The notes: generated by a model not told the origin, from the sequence alone. A stretch of 64,000 bases of DNA from Thioalkalivibrio sp. ALJ21 (GCF_000378605.1 NZ_KB905158.1:225721-289720); one strand, 5' to 3'; numbered from the stretch's first letter, positions 8,029 to 14,699 are shown. A program made the numbers and translations.

Positions 8029-8778
8029 TCACAGCCGCGGGCGGCGTTTCGTGGCCGGCCGGGTGGGGGCCTGGTCCGCGAGCGCCTCGCCCTTGAGGAT
8101 TTGCTGGCGTACGCCGTGAACCAGGTCACCGGGATCAGCTCGGTCAGCCAAGTGCTGCAGACGTTCCGCTAACGGCACCGAGGGAGGGTCCCGAAGACGA
8201 TCGACCCTCCAGCCCTGAGCGCCATCATCTCGAGCAACCCGCTCACGAGTGGGCCGATTTGGATAGACGATGTCGACAGGGTGATTGTCATAGGGGATCG
8301 CCCCGCACAGCTCGTCCACCAGGTCGGCCACCTGAAAAACCGACCCGACCCCCTGCGATGCCAGGCGCTCCTGCACGGGGTACCTGGCAGCCCCCAGGCG
8401 TCGTTTCTGAGAAAAGTGACCATACCCCCTCATCGCGATCTGGACGCCTCGCCCAGGCCGCCATCGATAGGACTCGACTCCGTACACATGAAAGCAGGGT
8501 GGGGTGCCGCACTCTCCCGTTGGTTGCGCATACCCCGAAACGATGTCGAAATCGATGAGGCGAGACGCGACAAGAAAAGGGGACACGACCGACTCAAGAT
8601 TCGAGATAGCCGCTGATGGCGATCGAGGCTGAATCGCCATCAAAGCTTCGGATCGCTCCACGGAGCAGGATCCACTCAGGACCTCCTTGGCTTCCGGGCT
8701 GCCCGCCTGCACCAGGCTCTTCAGAAGCGACTCATCCTCAGCTCTAAAGAACGCGGCCGTGAAATTTTTGTGTGCCAA
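8029..8778 (-). CDS. Unknown protein ending in an RPRL tail
   Basis: A 249-residue protein, probably starting at a TTG with GGGGGTG upstream. It has an arginine-rich C-terminus ending KRRPRL. Two other unrelated-looking proteins in the window (8829-9860 and 17723-18706) end in nearly the same way. It lies 50 bases downstream of the 343-residue gene and is probably in its operon. No fold or active site was recognised. Confidence 0.6.
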   Translation of the reverse strand: MAHKNFTAAFFRAEDESLLKSLVQAGSPEAKEVLSGSCSVERSEALMAIQPRSPSAAISNLESVVSPFLVASRLIDFDIVSGYAQPTGECGTPPCFHVYGVESYRWRPGRGVQIAMRGYGHFSQKRRLGAARYPVQERLASQGVGSVFQVADLVDELCGAIPYDNHPVDIVYPNRPTRERVARDDGAQGWRVDRLRDPPSVPLAERLQHLADRADPGDLVHGVRQQILKGEALADQAPTRPATKRRPRL

Positions 8779-8828
8779 CCGACACCCCCGTTGATCGATC
8801 CTGGCTTTCCTCCGCCGCCCCCGGCGCT

Positions 8829-9860
8829 CTACATCCGAAGCCGTGGCCTTGGAGAGGACGAGGGGCCCGGCAACGCGCTTGAGACGGACTCGGACGCCGC
8901 CTGATGATTCTTCCTGATGCGCTCTTCCAGTATGTGGGCCTGAAGAACCTTGTGAGCCGGGGACCCATCGATGCCGGCGCCCAGGCTGATCGTTGTGTTG
9001 ACATTACGCGGTTTGGGCTCGGCGGACTCCATGATCTCAATGCGCGCCGTCATCGGCATCTCGGCCGCTCCCCCGGGATGCTTCAGCGCGATGGCGCGAG
9101 CGGCGCGCTTGCCCGCCTGGTCGACTACATCCTGCTCCGAGGAAGCGAGAAGGCCCCCGATATCATCAACCTCCGGGAAAAGCCGCTGGGCCAGCGACTC
9201 CACGTATTGGCTGCCGAAAGAGCACCCAGCCGCGCCCTCAATAATGCGGTCACAGTCATTTTTCGAGGGATCGCTCGGGATTGTGACCAGGAAGAAATCC
9301 GCTGCCTCTTCCCCGCGGCCCAGGATCGACACTTCCCACTGATCATCATCCGTTACGATTTCGAATGGCGGATAAGGCTCCCCCGATCTCCAGACGCCCC
9401 CAGCCTCGAGCGTCCTCTCTACGAACTGCTTAAGGGTGGCCAGAGGCCCTGAGCCGCCGGCGCCCGCGAAACTCACTTGGACGCCCTGTGTTTCTTTGAT
9501 CTCGAGATCCGGATCGTTTTCGCTCCAGTATCCGGCAGCGCGTAACCCGATCGAGTCGCCCTCTTCATGCCCGGAAGGTGGAAGGAAGGAAAACGTGAAC
9601 TCACCCCGAGCGCCTTGATTGTCTTCCCAGCCGCTCCCCAGGATGTGTCTAACCCCATCATCCGCCATGTCCGTGACCAAATTGAAGGCCTCAGGCGCCA
9701 GCTTGATTCGGTTCTTCGCCTCCCCGCCCAAGACTGCATAGACATCGCTTACGCTTCCATCGTCACCACCCCCGTAGAACGCGGCCACAAAGGACGCGTC
9801 TCCGCGCGCAAACCGCGCCAGAAATTCGCTCTCGGAAAGCTCCTGTCGGCCTGGTGTCAT
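8829..9860 (-). CDS. Unknown acidic protein ending in PRPRLRM
   Basis: A 343-residue acidic protein with glycine-rich loops and a proline/arginine-rich C-terminus (SSSPRPRLRM). It starts with ATG, with AAGGGG upstream. A 15-base element in its promoter region (9898-9912) recurs exactly in front of the 394-residue gene near 55.2 kb, so the two may be co-regulated. No domain was recognised. Confidence 0.65.
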   Translation of the reverse strand: MTPGRQELSESEFLARFARGDASFVAAFYGGGDDGSVSDVYAVLGGEAKNRIKLAPEAFNLVTDMADDGVRHILGSGWEDNQGARGEFTFSFLPPSGHEEGDSIGLRAAGYWSENDPDLEIKETQGVQVSFAGAGGSGPLATLKQFVERTLEAGGVWRSGEPYPPFEIVTDDDQWEVSILGRGEEAADFFLVTIPSDPSKNDCDRIIEGAAGCSFGSQYVESLAQRLFPEVDDIGGLLASSEQDVVDQAGKRAARAIALKHPGGAAEMPMTARIEIMESAEPKPRNVNTTISLGAGIDGSPAHKVLQAHILEERIRKNHQAASESVSSALPGPSSSPRPRLRM

Positions 9861-9897
9861 GAGTTTGATTCCCCTTGGGTGCCTCGCGATAAAACTG

Positions 9898-9912
9898 GAA
9901 CAGTATCACATA
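9898..9912 (-). promoter_or_regulatory. Shared promoter element, copy 1
   Basis: The plus strand reads GAACAGTATCACATA, identical to 55207-55221. On the minus strand it gives TGTGATACTG, an extended -10-like sequence, upstream of a minus-strand gene in both cases. It overlaps the tail of the terminator of the HNH gene. Confidence 0.45.
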
Positions 9913-9913
9913 A

Positions 9914-9934
9914 GAAAAGGCCCCAGGTGGGGCC
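9914..9934 (-). terminator. Rho-independent terminator of the HNH gene
   Basis: On the minus strand a 6-bp GGCCCC/GGGGCC stem with a four-base loop (stem and loop at 9919-9934) is followed by a T run (9915-9918). It begins five bases after the stop codon of the HNH gene. Confidence 0.75.
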
Positions 9935-9938
9935 TCTC

Positions 9939-10508
9939 TCACTGCCAGCGGTCTTCGCGGTCCGGAACCATCCTCGATAGGTACGCATTCTGGTCCGCCA
10001 GGATCCGGCGATTCGCCAGGATTAGCGCCTCGGCCGTGTTCGGCGCAAAGGGGAGAGCGATCAGCTTGAGCCCGGCCTGCTCTGGCGTGCGCCCACCCTT
10101 GAGATCGGAGTTGCACCGGATGCAAGCGGTGGCCACGTTCGTCCAGGTATCGGGGCCACCTTGGCATCGAGGAACGATGTGGTCGCGTGTGAGTCGGCTC
10201 TCGCTATATCGGGATCCACAGTAGAGGCAGGTGTGCCGGTCCCGCGCAAAGAGCAACCGGTTCGAAAGGGGTGGAACCTTCCCACTCGGATCGCGATGCA
10301 TGTCCCGGGTTGCGATAACCGGGTCGATCACCAAACGCGACCGCTCGCCGTTGCGAACACCACCCAGGACCGTGACATTCGACTCCCCTGTGCTCCAGAG
10401 CACGCGATCGGTGCAAATTAGCTCCGCAGCTCTTTGCCACGAAATCCACGCAATCGGCAGGCCCGCAGAATCCACGCGCAGGATGGGCGGGTGAGCAGGG
10501 GGTGTCAT
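9939..10508 (-). CDS. HNH endonuclease
   Basis: A 189-residue protein with a complete HNH domain at about residues 90-150: CLYCG zinc pair, LTRDHIVPRCQGGPDTW (catalytic His), TNVATACIRCN second zinc pair, and GGRTPEQAG. This is the McrA-like/phage HNH arrangement. The N-terminal 80 residues carry a conserved WQRAAELI segment typical of this subfamily. It probably cleaves DNA. It is followed by a terminator and preceded by the tRNA array, read in the same direction. Confidence 0.85.
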   Translation of the reverse strand: MTPPAHPPILRVDSAGLPIAWISWQRAAELICTDRVLWSTGESNVTVLGGVRNGERSRLVIDPVIATRDMHRDPSGKVPPLSNRLLFARDRHTCLYCGSRYSESRLTRDHIVPRCQGGPDTWTNVATACIRCNSDLKGGRTPEQAGLKLIALPFAPNTAEALILANRRILADQNAYLSRMVPDREDRWQ

Positions 10509-10650
10509 GTCACGCTCCTTTAGGTCATGTTCTCTTCTTGGGCTGAGGGGGCATCACGATCCCCAAACAAAAACGCACCCGGATCACCCGCCACGCGCGA
10601 AATGGCTGGCCGATGCCCGGGCACACGGACTTGGATCCACAGAATGCTGT

Positions 10651-10741
10651 TGGCGGAGAATCAGGGATTCGAACCCTGGAGACGGGGGTACCGTCTACTC
10701 CCTTAGCAGGGGAGCGCCTTCGACCACTCGGCCAATTCTCC
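10651..10741 (-). tRNA. tRNA-Ser(GCT)
   Basis: Full class II cloverleaf with long variable arm, anticodon GCT in a CT-GCT-AA loop, GGTTCGAATCC T-arm and encoded CCA. It is the last gene of the array in the transcription direction. Confidence 0.95.
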
Positions 10742-10747
10742 TTGAGC

Positions 10748-10838
10748 TGGCGGAGAGAGAGGGATTCGAACCCTCGAAGCAGGTTTGCTGCTTACACGCT
10801 TTCCAGGCGTGCGCCTTCGACCACTCGGCCACCTCTCC
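10748..10838 (-). tRNA. tRNA-Ser(GGA)
   Basis: Class II tRNA with long variable arm, anticodon GGA and encoded CCA. Six bases separate it from tRNA-Ser(GCT). Confidence 0.95.
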
Positions 10839-11206
10839 GGGTTGAAACGATGAAATAGGGGGATGACGACGCCAGCCTTTCCGCTTTTGGTTATCGGTTC
10901 AGGCGTCAGCCCATTCGGACTGAACTCGGTTGGCCCTGGCTCGGAGCTCGGTCGTTACCCCGGGCCCCAAAACCACTCGCTCCTGACCCCTGGACAGGGT
11001 GGGAGTTGGCAATCGACTCACCTATTGGCGTGAGCCGACCCGACGCCTGGGTTCCCCCGGCGCCAGACTGTGCCCAGCGTTCGATCTGGACGGGATTTTC
11101 ACCGAGAGGCCAGCACCATAGGCTGTTGACTCGGCTACTGAACACCGCCATCCGGAATGAGCCCGATGAGCCGGGCATCCCATTCCGCATGGCGGGGCAT
11201 CGAAAA
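10839..11206. other. Non-coding, hairpin-rich spacer inside the tRNA array
   Basis: This 368-base gap between tRNA-Ser(GGA) and tRNA-Leu(GAG) has no convincing gene; a minus-strand ORF across it begins inside the tRNA. It does hold stable inverted repeats: 10980-11005 (CTCC/GGAG with inner ACCC/GGGT), 11027-11047 (GGCGT/ACGCC) and 11148-11192, a hairpin of 16 pairs (CCAT, mismatch, CGGAATG, then GCCCG). It may be a structured RNA or a processing spacer. Confidence 0.4.
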
Positions 11207-11293
11207 TGGTGCGCAGGGCGGGACTCGAACCCGCACAGCCTCGCGGCCACTAGCCCCTCAAGCTAGCGTGTCTACCAATTCCACCACCTGCGC
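11207..11293 (-). tRNA. tRNA-Leu(GAG)
   Basis: Class II tRNA, anticodon GAG, encoded CCA. A small ribbon-helix-helix-like ORF ends eight bases upstream on the same strand. Confidence 0.95.
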
Positions 11294-11300
11294 GCATACA

Positions 11301-11498
11301 TCATCGACGACCCGAATAGGTCGCCCGTTTGCTGCTCTCACCCTGATCGCCGCGAGAAGCGGCACTTTTTTCTCGCCGGGCCCGCTCCAAGAGCGCCCTC
11401 CGGCACCATGACGAAATCGTAACCCCGGCGATCTCGGCCGCCTGCCGGACTTCTTCGTTCTCGTAAGGCTGGAGACTGATCGAAAGCTTCTTCCTCAT
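11301..11498 (-). CDS. Small ribbon-helix-helix-like protein
   Basis: A 65-residue basic protein. KKLSISLQPYENEEVRQAAEIAGVTISSWCRRALLERARREK has the strand-helix-helix rhythm of ribbon-helix-helix DNA-binding proteins, such as MobC-like or plasmid control proteins. An AGGGGG sequence lies eight bases before the ATG. It sits between tRNA genes, read in the same direction, and stops eight bases before tRNA-Leu(GAG), so it is probably on the tRNA transcript. Confidence 0.55.
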   Translation of the reverse strand: MRKKLSISLQPYENEEVRQAAEIAGVTISSWCRRALLERARREKSAASRGDQGESSKRATYSGRR

Positions 11499-11534
11499 GG
11501 CGTTGCCCCCTGCGTTTCGTTGCCGCTATGAAAT

Positions 11535-11623
11535 TGGCGGAAGTGGAGGGATTCGAACCCCCGGGCGAGATTCCCGCCTCCGGTTTTCAAGACCGGCGCC
11601 TTTGACCGCTCAGCCACACTTCC
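11535..11623 (-). tRNA. tRNA-Ser(TGA)
   Basis: Class II tRNA, anticodon TGA, long variable arm, encoded CCA. Confidence 0.95.
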
Positions 11624-11661
11624 AGATTTCGTGCACCCCCGCTTTCGCCAGGGTCGCTCAT

Positions 11662-11751
11662 TGGCGGAGAGAGAGGGATTCGAACCCCCGGGCGGGCTTC
11701 CCCGCCTCCTGTTTTCGAAACAGGCGCCTTCGACCGCTCGACCATCTCTCC
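11662..11751 (-). tRNA. tRNA-Ser(CGA)
   Basis: Class II tRNA, anticodon CGA, encoded CCA. With the GCT, GGA and TGA genes it gives the array a full serine set. Confidence 0.95.
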
Positions 11752-11758
11752 TGCATCG

Positions 11759-11844
11759 TGGTGGCCCCAGAGGGACTCGAACCCTCACACCCATGGGGTA
11801 GCGAGTTTTGAGCTCGCCGCGTCTACCGATTCCGCCACAAGGCC
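11759..11844 (-). tRNA. tRNA-Leu(CAA)
   Basis: Class II tRNA, anticodon CAA, encoded CCA; seven bases from tRNA-Ser(CGA). Confidence 0.95.
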
Positions 11845-11856
11845 TTGTTGATTCCG

Positions 11857-12117
11857 CTATTGATTCTGTGCCTCGTGGCGCTCCCGGCACTCGACGCACT
11901 GCCCCCACCCCCGGTCCGCACGCACTTTCGGCAGCGTATTGCCGCATTCCGCGCAAGAGGGCTTCCCGTCGATGTAGACCGGGGCAGGGTAGTCCGAGAC
12001 GCGCTGGCGGATCTGCCGCGCACGCATCTCTTCGTCATACTCCATTTGTTCTGCCGTTTGATCGCAGGGGTCTGGCACCTGTTGATCCTCGCTGTGTCTG
12101 GGGCCGGTAATGCTCAC
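11857..12117 (-). CDS. DksA/TraR-like C4 zinc-finger protein
   Basis: An 86-residue protein. Its C-terminal half has the DksA/TraR zinc finger: CAECGNTLPKVRADRGWGQCVECRERHE (shown here as CAECG, then CVEC about 17 residues on). TraR-type proteins are short, plasmid- or phage-encoded and bind the RNA polymerase secondary channel to alter rRNA/tRNA and other promoters. The start is either the GTG used here or an internal ATG (MEYDEEM). It lies inside the tRNA array and ends 12 bases before tRNA-Leu(CAA), so it is probably co-transcribed with the tRNAs. Confidence 0.7.
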   Translation of the reverse strand: MSITGPRHSEDQQVPDPCDQTAEQMEYDEEMRARQIRQRVSDYPAPVYIDGKPSCAECGNTLPKVRADRGWGQCVECRERHEAQNQ

Positions 12118-12134
12118 CCGGTGCCGCTAAATGA

Positions 12135-12221
12135 TGGTGCGAACGGAGAGACTCGAACTCTCATGGGTTTTACCCCACTGGGACCTAAACCCAGCGCGTC
12201 TACCAGTTCCGCCACGTTCGC
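12135..12221 (-). tRNA. tRNA-Leu(TAG)
   Basis: Class II tRNA, anticodon TAG, encoded CCA. Confidence 0.95.
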
Positions 12222-12275
12222 TTTCTTATAAAATGAACAAACTATTTCTCGTAATCAGCTGATAATGCACGATTA

Positions 12276-12352
12276 TGGTGGGCCCACCAGGGCTCGAACC
12301 TGGGACCAACGAATTATGAGTTCGCTGCTCTAACCAACTGAGCTATAGGCCC
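12276..12352 (-). tRNA. tRNA with CAT anticodon, probably tRNA-Ile2
   Basis: A 77-base cloverleaf with CAT anticodon and encoded CCA. The GGGCCTATAGCTCAG 5' end and A73 match gammaproteobacterial tRNA-Ile2 (lysidine-modified, reads AUA) better than elongator Met; initiator features (C1 mismatch, GGG/CCC stem) are absent. Met cannot be excluded from sequence alone. Confidence 0.85.
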
Positions 12353-12397
12353 GGACTGGTCGACCGCGGCGCGCGGTGCGCAGCCTTCGGTTTTGTT

Positions 12398-12474
12398 TGG
12401 CGTCCCCGAGAGGAATTGAACCTCCAACCTGCGGCTTAGGAGGCCGCTGCTCTATCCGGTTGAGCTACGGAGAC
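12398..12474 (-). tRNA. tRNA-Arg(CCT)
   Basis: 77-base cloverleaf, anticodon CCT, GGTTCAATTCC T-arm, encoded CCA. Confidence 0.95.
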
Positions 12475-12481
12475 AGTTGCA

Positions 12482-12557
12482 TGGCACCCCGGGAGGGACT
12501 CGAACCCCCAACTTGCGGTTTTGGAGACCGCTGCTCTACCAATTGAACTACCGAGGC
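12482..12557 (-). tRNA. tRNA-Trp(CCA)
   Basis: 76-base cloverleaf, anticodon CCA, encoded 3' CCA. Confidence 0.95.
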
Positions 12558-12566
12558 GTGGAATTC

Positions 12567-12642
12567 TGGTGGGGCCTCGGGGGCTCGAACCCCGGGCCAC
12601 GCGGTTAAAAGCCGCATGCTCTACCAACTGAGCTAAGGCCCC
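12567..12642 (-). tRNA. tRNA-Lys(TTT)
   Basis: 76-base cloverleaf, anticodon TTT, encoded CCA. Confidence 0.95.
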
Positions 12643-12647
12643 GAATA

Positions 12648-12723
12648 TGGTGTCCCTACGGGGACTTGAACCCCGGTTTCCGCCGTGAGAGGGCGGCGTC
12701 CTAGACCACTAGACGATAGGGAC
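12648..12723 (-). tRNA. tRNA-Glu(CTC)
   Basis: 76-base cloverleaf, anticodon CTC, encoded CCA. A CTC glutamate tRNA is an extra isoacceptor, since TTC alone reads both codons in most bacteria. Confidence 0.95.
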
Positions 12724-12730
12724 TGAATGG

Positions 12731-12807
12731 TGGCGCGCATAGGAGGACTCGAACCTCCAGCCTGCAGCTTAGAAGGTCGCTGCTCTATCCGGTTGAGCTA
12801 CATGCGC
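12731..12807 (-). tRNA. tRNA-Arg(TCT)
   Basis: 77-base cloverleaf, anticodon TCT, encoded CCA. The anticodon stem (GCGAC/GCTGC) has an A-C mismatch next to a G-T pair. The first ten bases overlap the 3' end of a short ORF. Confidence 0.9.
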
Positions 12808-12998
12808 AGGAACCTTTGGCCATCGGAGCCGTTTTCGATCCGGCCGCATGACTGCAGCGCGATGGAAAACGACTCCGGGCTCTTCCTCAGTTGCGCTTTC
12901 ACTCGATTCCGGGCGCAGCGTGTCTTGGCTTGATGGGCATGCGATTTCGCCAGGATCGGCGATCGCGCCACAGGATTTCGCCGTTTGTTCGGCTTCAT
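12798..12998 (-). CDS. Small basic protein ending inside a tRNA gene
   Basis: A 66-residue ORF rich in Lys and Arg (MKPNKRRNPVARSP start). A strong GGAGG lies five bases before the ATG. Its stop codon is the TAG of the conserved TAGCTC in tRNA-Arg(TCT), so the last ten bases overlap the tRNA on the same strand. No family was recognised; the ribosome-binding site is the main support. Confidence 0.4.
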   Translation of the reverse strand: MKPNKRRNPVARSPILAKSHAHQAKTRCARNRVKAQLRKSPESFSIALQSCGRIENGSDGQRFLRM

Positions 12999-13047
12999 GC
13001 TGACCTCCAGGGGAATGGGGCGCCTAATGCACCCGATCTCGGATTAA

Positions 13048-13122
13048 TGGCTGGGCCGGCAGGATTCGAACCTGCGCATGCCGGGATCAAAACCCGGTGC
13101 CTTACCGCTTGGCTACGGCCCA
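13048..13122 (-). tRNA. tRNA-Gln(TTG)
   Basis: 75-base cloverleaf starting TGGGCCG, anticodon TTG, encoded CCA. Confidence 0.95.
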
Positions 13123-13125
13123 ATT

Positions 13126-13202
13126 TGGTGCCTGCGGGAGGACTCGAACCCCCAGCCGTCGGATTACAAATCCGCTGCTCTACCATTTCGAGCTACGCAG
13201 GC
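13126..13202 (-). tRNA. tRNA-Thr(TGT)
   Basis: Cloverleaf with anticodon TGT and encoded CCA; three bases from tRNA-Gln. Confidence 0.93.
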
Positions 13203-13279
13203 TCGCTTCAACCCTCAAGCCCGTCCGGAGCCGAATCGCTTTCGGGACCGAACGGAAGCCTGCGGCCTGTTGCTGAATT

Positions 13280-13356
13280 TGGTCGGGGAGGAGGGATTCG
13301 AACCCCCGACATCCTGCTCCCAAAGCAGGCGCGCTACCAGACTGCGCTACACCCCG
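13280..13356 (-). tRNA. tRNA-Pro(TGG)
   Basis: 77-base cloverleaf beginning CGGGGTG, anticodon TGG, encoded CCA. Confidence 0.95.
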
Positions 13357-13398
13357 AAACGCCGTCCTAATATGCGGGCCCCGGCGCGGACCCTAAAG

Positions 13399-13475
13399 TG
13401 GTCGGGATAGCTGGATTCGAACCAGCGGCCCCGCGCCCCCCAGGCGCGTGCTCTACCAAGCTGAGCTATACCCCG
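13399..13475 (-). tRNA. tRNA-Pro(GGG)
   Basis: 77-base cloverleaf, anticodon GGG within a perfect CGCGC/GCGCG stem, encoded CCA. Its 5' 23 bases overlap the end of the ORF at 13453-13716. Confidence 0.95.
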
Positions 13476-13716
13476 AAACGTGCAAATCATCTCCCATGCC
13501 GGCCCCGGTCACCCGCAGGCGCGACGCTTCAAAACCATCATGACCAACCGAACGCTCCTCAGCGATGCGGTCGACGTACCCACAGAGATACTCGTCGTGA
13601 TCCTCGACACCCGCCGGGACGGTGACGATGAGGGTTCGAGGCATTGGCTGCCCAAAGGCGTCTTCATCGACATCCCAGAAGATCGGTTGGATACAGTATT
13701 TGCGCTCTTCACTCAC
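13453..13716 (-). CDS. Unknown 87-residue protein ending inside a tRNA gene
   Basis: An 87-residue acidic protein starting at a GTG with AGGG upstream (SEERKYCIQPIFWDVDEDAF...). Composition and length look coding. The last seven codons and the stop lie within tRNA-Pro(GGG), on the same strand: the tRNA D-arm GGTAG supplies the stop. Processing of the tRNA would remove the end of this message. No family was recognised. Confidence 0.55.
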   Translation of the reverse strand: MSEERKYCIQPIFWDVDEDAFGQPMPRTLIVTVPAGVEDHDEYLCGYVDRIAEERSVGHDGFEASRLRVTGAGMGDDLHVSGYSSAW

Positions 13717-13743
13717 CCCTGAGCCCTCCCTGGTGGCGGTTGA

Positions 13744-13820
13744 TGGTTGCCCGGGCTGGATTTGAACCAGCGACCCCGCCCTTATCAGGGGCGTGCTCTG
13801 ACCAACTGAGCTACCGGGCA
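13744..13820 (-). tRNA. tRNA-Ile(GAT)
   Basis: 77-base cloverleaf, anticodon GAT, encoded CCA. Confidence 0.95.
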
Positions 13821-13842
13821 TGAAATCACGATCTGAACCGAC

Positions 13843-13928
13843 CATCCTGAAGGGTGCGCCCTAGAGCAAAGAGCGACCGTTCCTGGGAGAAGGGGCCAGT
13901 GATGTGTTAAGGCGCACCCTTCAGGATG
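13843..13928. repeat. Perfect 18-bp inverted repeat with 50-base centre
   Basis: 13843-13860 (CATCCTGAAGGGTGCGCC) is exactly repeated in reverse complement at 13911-13928. It sits in the spacer between tRNA-Ile(GAT) and tRNA-Ala(TGC). It could be a very small mobile element or a structured processing signal; no target duplication was seen. Confidence 0.7.
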
Positions 13929-13951
13929 TCGAGTCGTTTCGCGGTTGAAAT

Positions 13952-14027
13952 TGGTGGAGCCAGTCGGGATCGAACCGACGACCCCCTGCTTGCAAAGCAG
14001 GCGCTCTCCCAGCTGAGCTATGGCCCC
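13952..14027 (-). tRNA. tRNA-Ala(TGC)
   Basis: 76-base cloverleaf, anticodon TGC, encoded CCA. Confidence 0.95.
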
Positions 14028-14043
14028 GAATCTGCAGAACCAC

Positions 14044-14177
14044 CCAGGAGTACGCTTTAGCGTGGCGCGAGCCGTGCCCCCGGGATCCGTAATCCCGGTA
14101 CTGAGCACCTGCCCCCACAGGTTCGCTCAGCCCCCTGTACACGGCCGCCTGTGCCGACAGCCAAAGCGCACTCCTGG
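14044..14177 (-). ncRNA. Candidate structured RNA between tRNA genes
   Basis: The ends (14044-14058 and 14163-14177) pair over 15 bp without interruption (one G-U). Between them at least two further stable hairpins are visible on the minus strand: CTGAGC/GCTCAG enclosing ACCTG/CAGGT, and CCGGGAT/ATCCCGG with a five-base loop, plus a weaker CTGT/ACAG arm. The result would be a branched RNA of about 134 bases. It lacks tRNA features and matches no RNA that I recognise. Being read with the tRNAs is inferred. Confidence 0.5.
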
Positions 14178-14198
14178 ATGGACCTGCAACTGCTTGGT

Positions 14199-14273
14199 TG
14201 GCTGGCGTGGTAGGGATCGAACCTACGACCATCCGGTTAACAGCCGGACGCTCTGCCGCTGAGCTACACGCCA
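14199..14273 (-). tRNA. tRNA-Asn(GTT)
   Basis: 75-base cloverleaf, anticodon GTT, encoded CCA. Confidence 0.95.
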
Positions 14274-14337
14274 TCCATTTCGATGCCTTCGGCGCGGTTC
14301 TGGCTTAGACGACCATCCGAGCGACGAAGGCGGATAA

Positions 14338-14425
14338 GGTGGAGGGTTCAGGATTTGAACCTAGGCTGGCAAGACAATCACCGGTTTGCGCACGCCAGCC
14401 GACGAACCAACACGCCATCCCCTCC
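14338..14425 (-). ncRNA. tRNA-like element with abnormal anticodon loop
   Basis: Acceptor stem (GGAGGG/CCCTCC), D-arm (GGCG/CGTC with a GG-containing loop) and T-arm (TTCAAAT loop) are recognisable. No 5-bp stem with a 7-base anticodon loop can be formed; the best stem, GCTGG/CCGGT, leaves a 10-base loop, there is a long variable region, and the 3' end reads ACCT rather than CCA. It may be a decayed tRNA or a tRNA mimic. Confidence 0.45.
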
Positions 14426-14461
14426 AGAGCGACCGCATTCGTTATGCAGTCACATGGAATT

Positions 14462-14535
14462 TGGAGCGGGTGATGGGAATCGAACCCACACCATCAGCTT
14501 GGAAGGCTGAGGTTCTACCGTTGAACTACACCCGC
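14462..14535 (-). tRNA. tRNA-Gly(TCC)
   Basis: 74-base cloverleaf, anticodon TCC, encoded CCA. It is the first clear tRNA of the array in the transcription direction. Confidence 0.95.
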
Positions 14536-14680
14536 AAACTTGGCCCCCTCCTGCGAGGGACGGCGCGGCACCACCCGCGCCGGAGTCCGGGGCGCCAATC
14601 ACCATTCAGAGAATGGTCGGGGCACCCGCGTTCTCGGCCTGGTGAAGCCGATAAGACCTCACCTTTCTGCGAATCCAAGT

Positions 14681-14692
14681 TGTTAAAGAGCA
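14681..14692 (-). promoter_or_regulatory. rrn-type boxA antitermination element
   Basis: The minus strand reads TGCTCTTTAACA, an exact match to the boxA of gammaproteobacterial rRNA operons, which recruits NusB/S10 for antitermination. It lies about 145 bases upstream of the first tRNA in the array and eight bases after a terminator-like hairpin. Its function here is inferred from the match and position. Confidence 0.7.
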
Positions 14693-14699
14693 GGCAACC

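Noticed and set aside
10906..11250. 114-codon minus-strand ORF in the tRNA spacer
   Set aside because: It begins inside tRNA-Leu(GAG), has no ribosome-binding site and crosses stable hairpins; treated as non-coding.
12276..12352. Initiator tRNA-fMet
   Set aside because: The CAT tRNA has a normally paired first base and lacks the three G-C pairs of the initiator anticodon stem.
10651..14535. Giant ornate RNA (GOLLD/ROOL type) in the array
   Set aside because: Such RNAs are 500-800 bases long; the largest gaps here are 368 and about 500 bases, the latter taken up by terminator, boxA and promoter signals.
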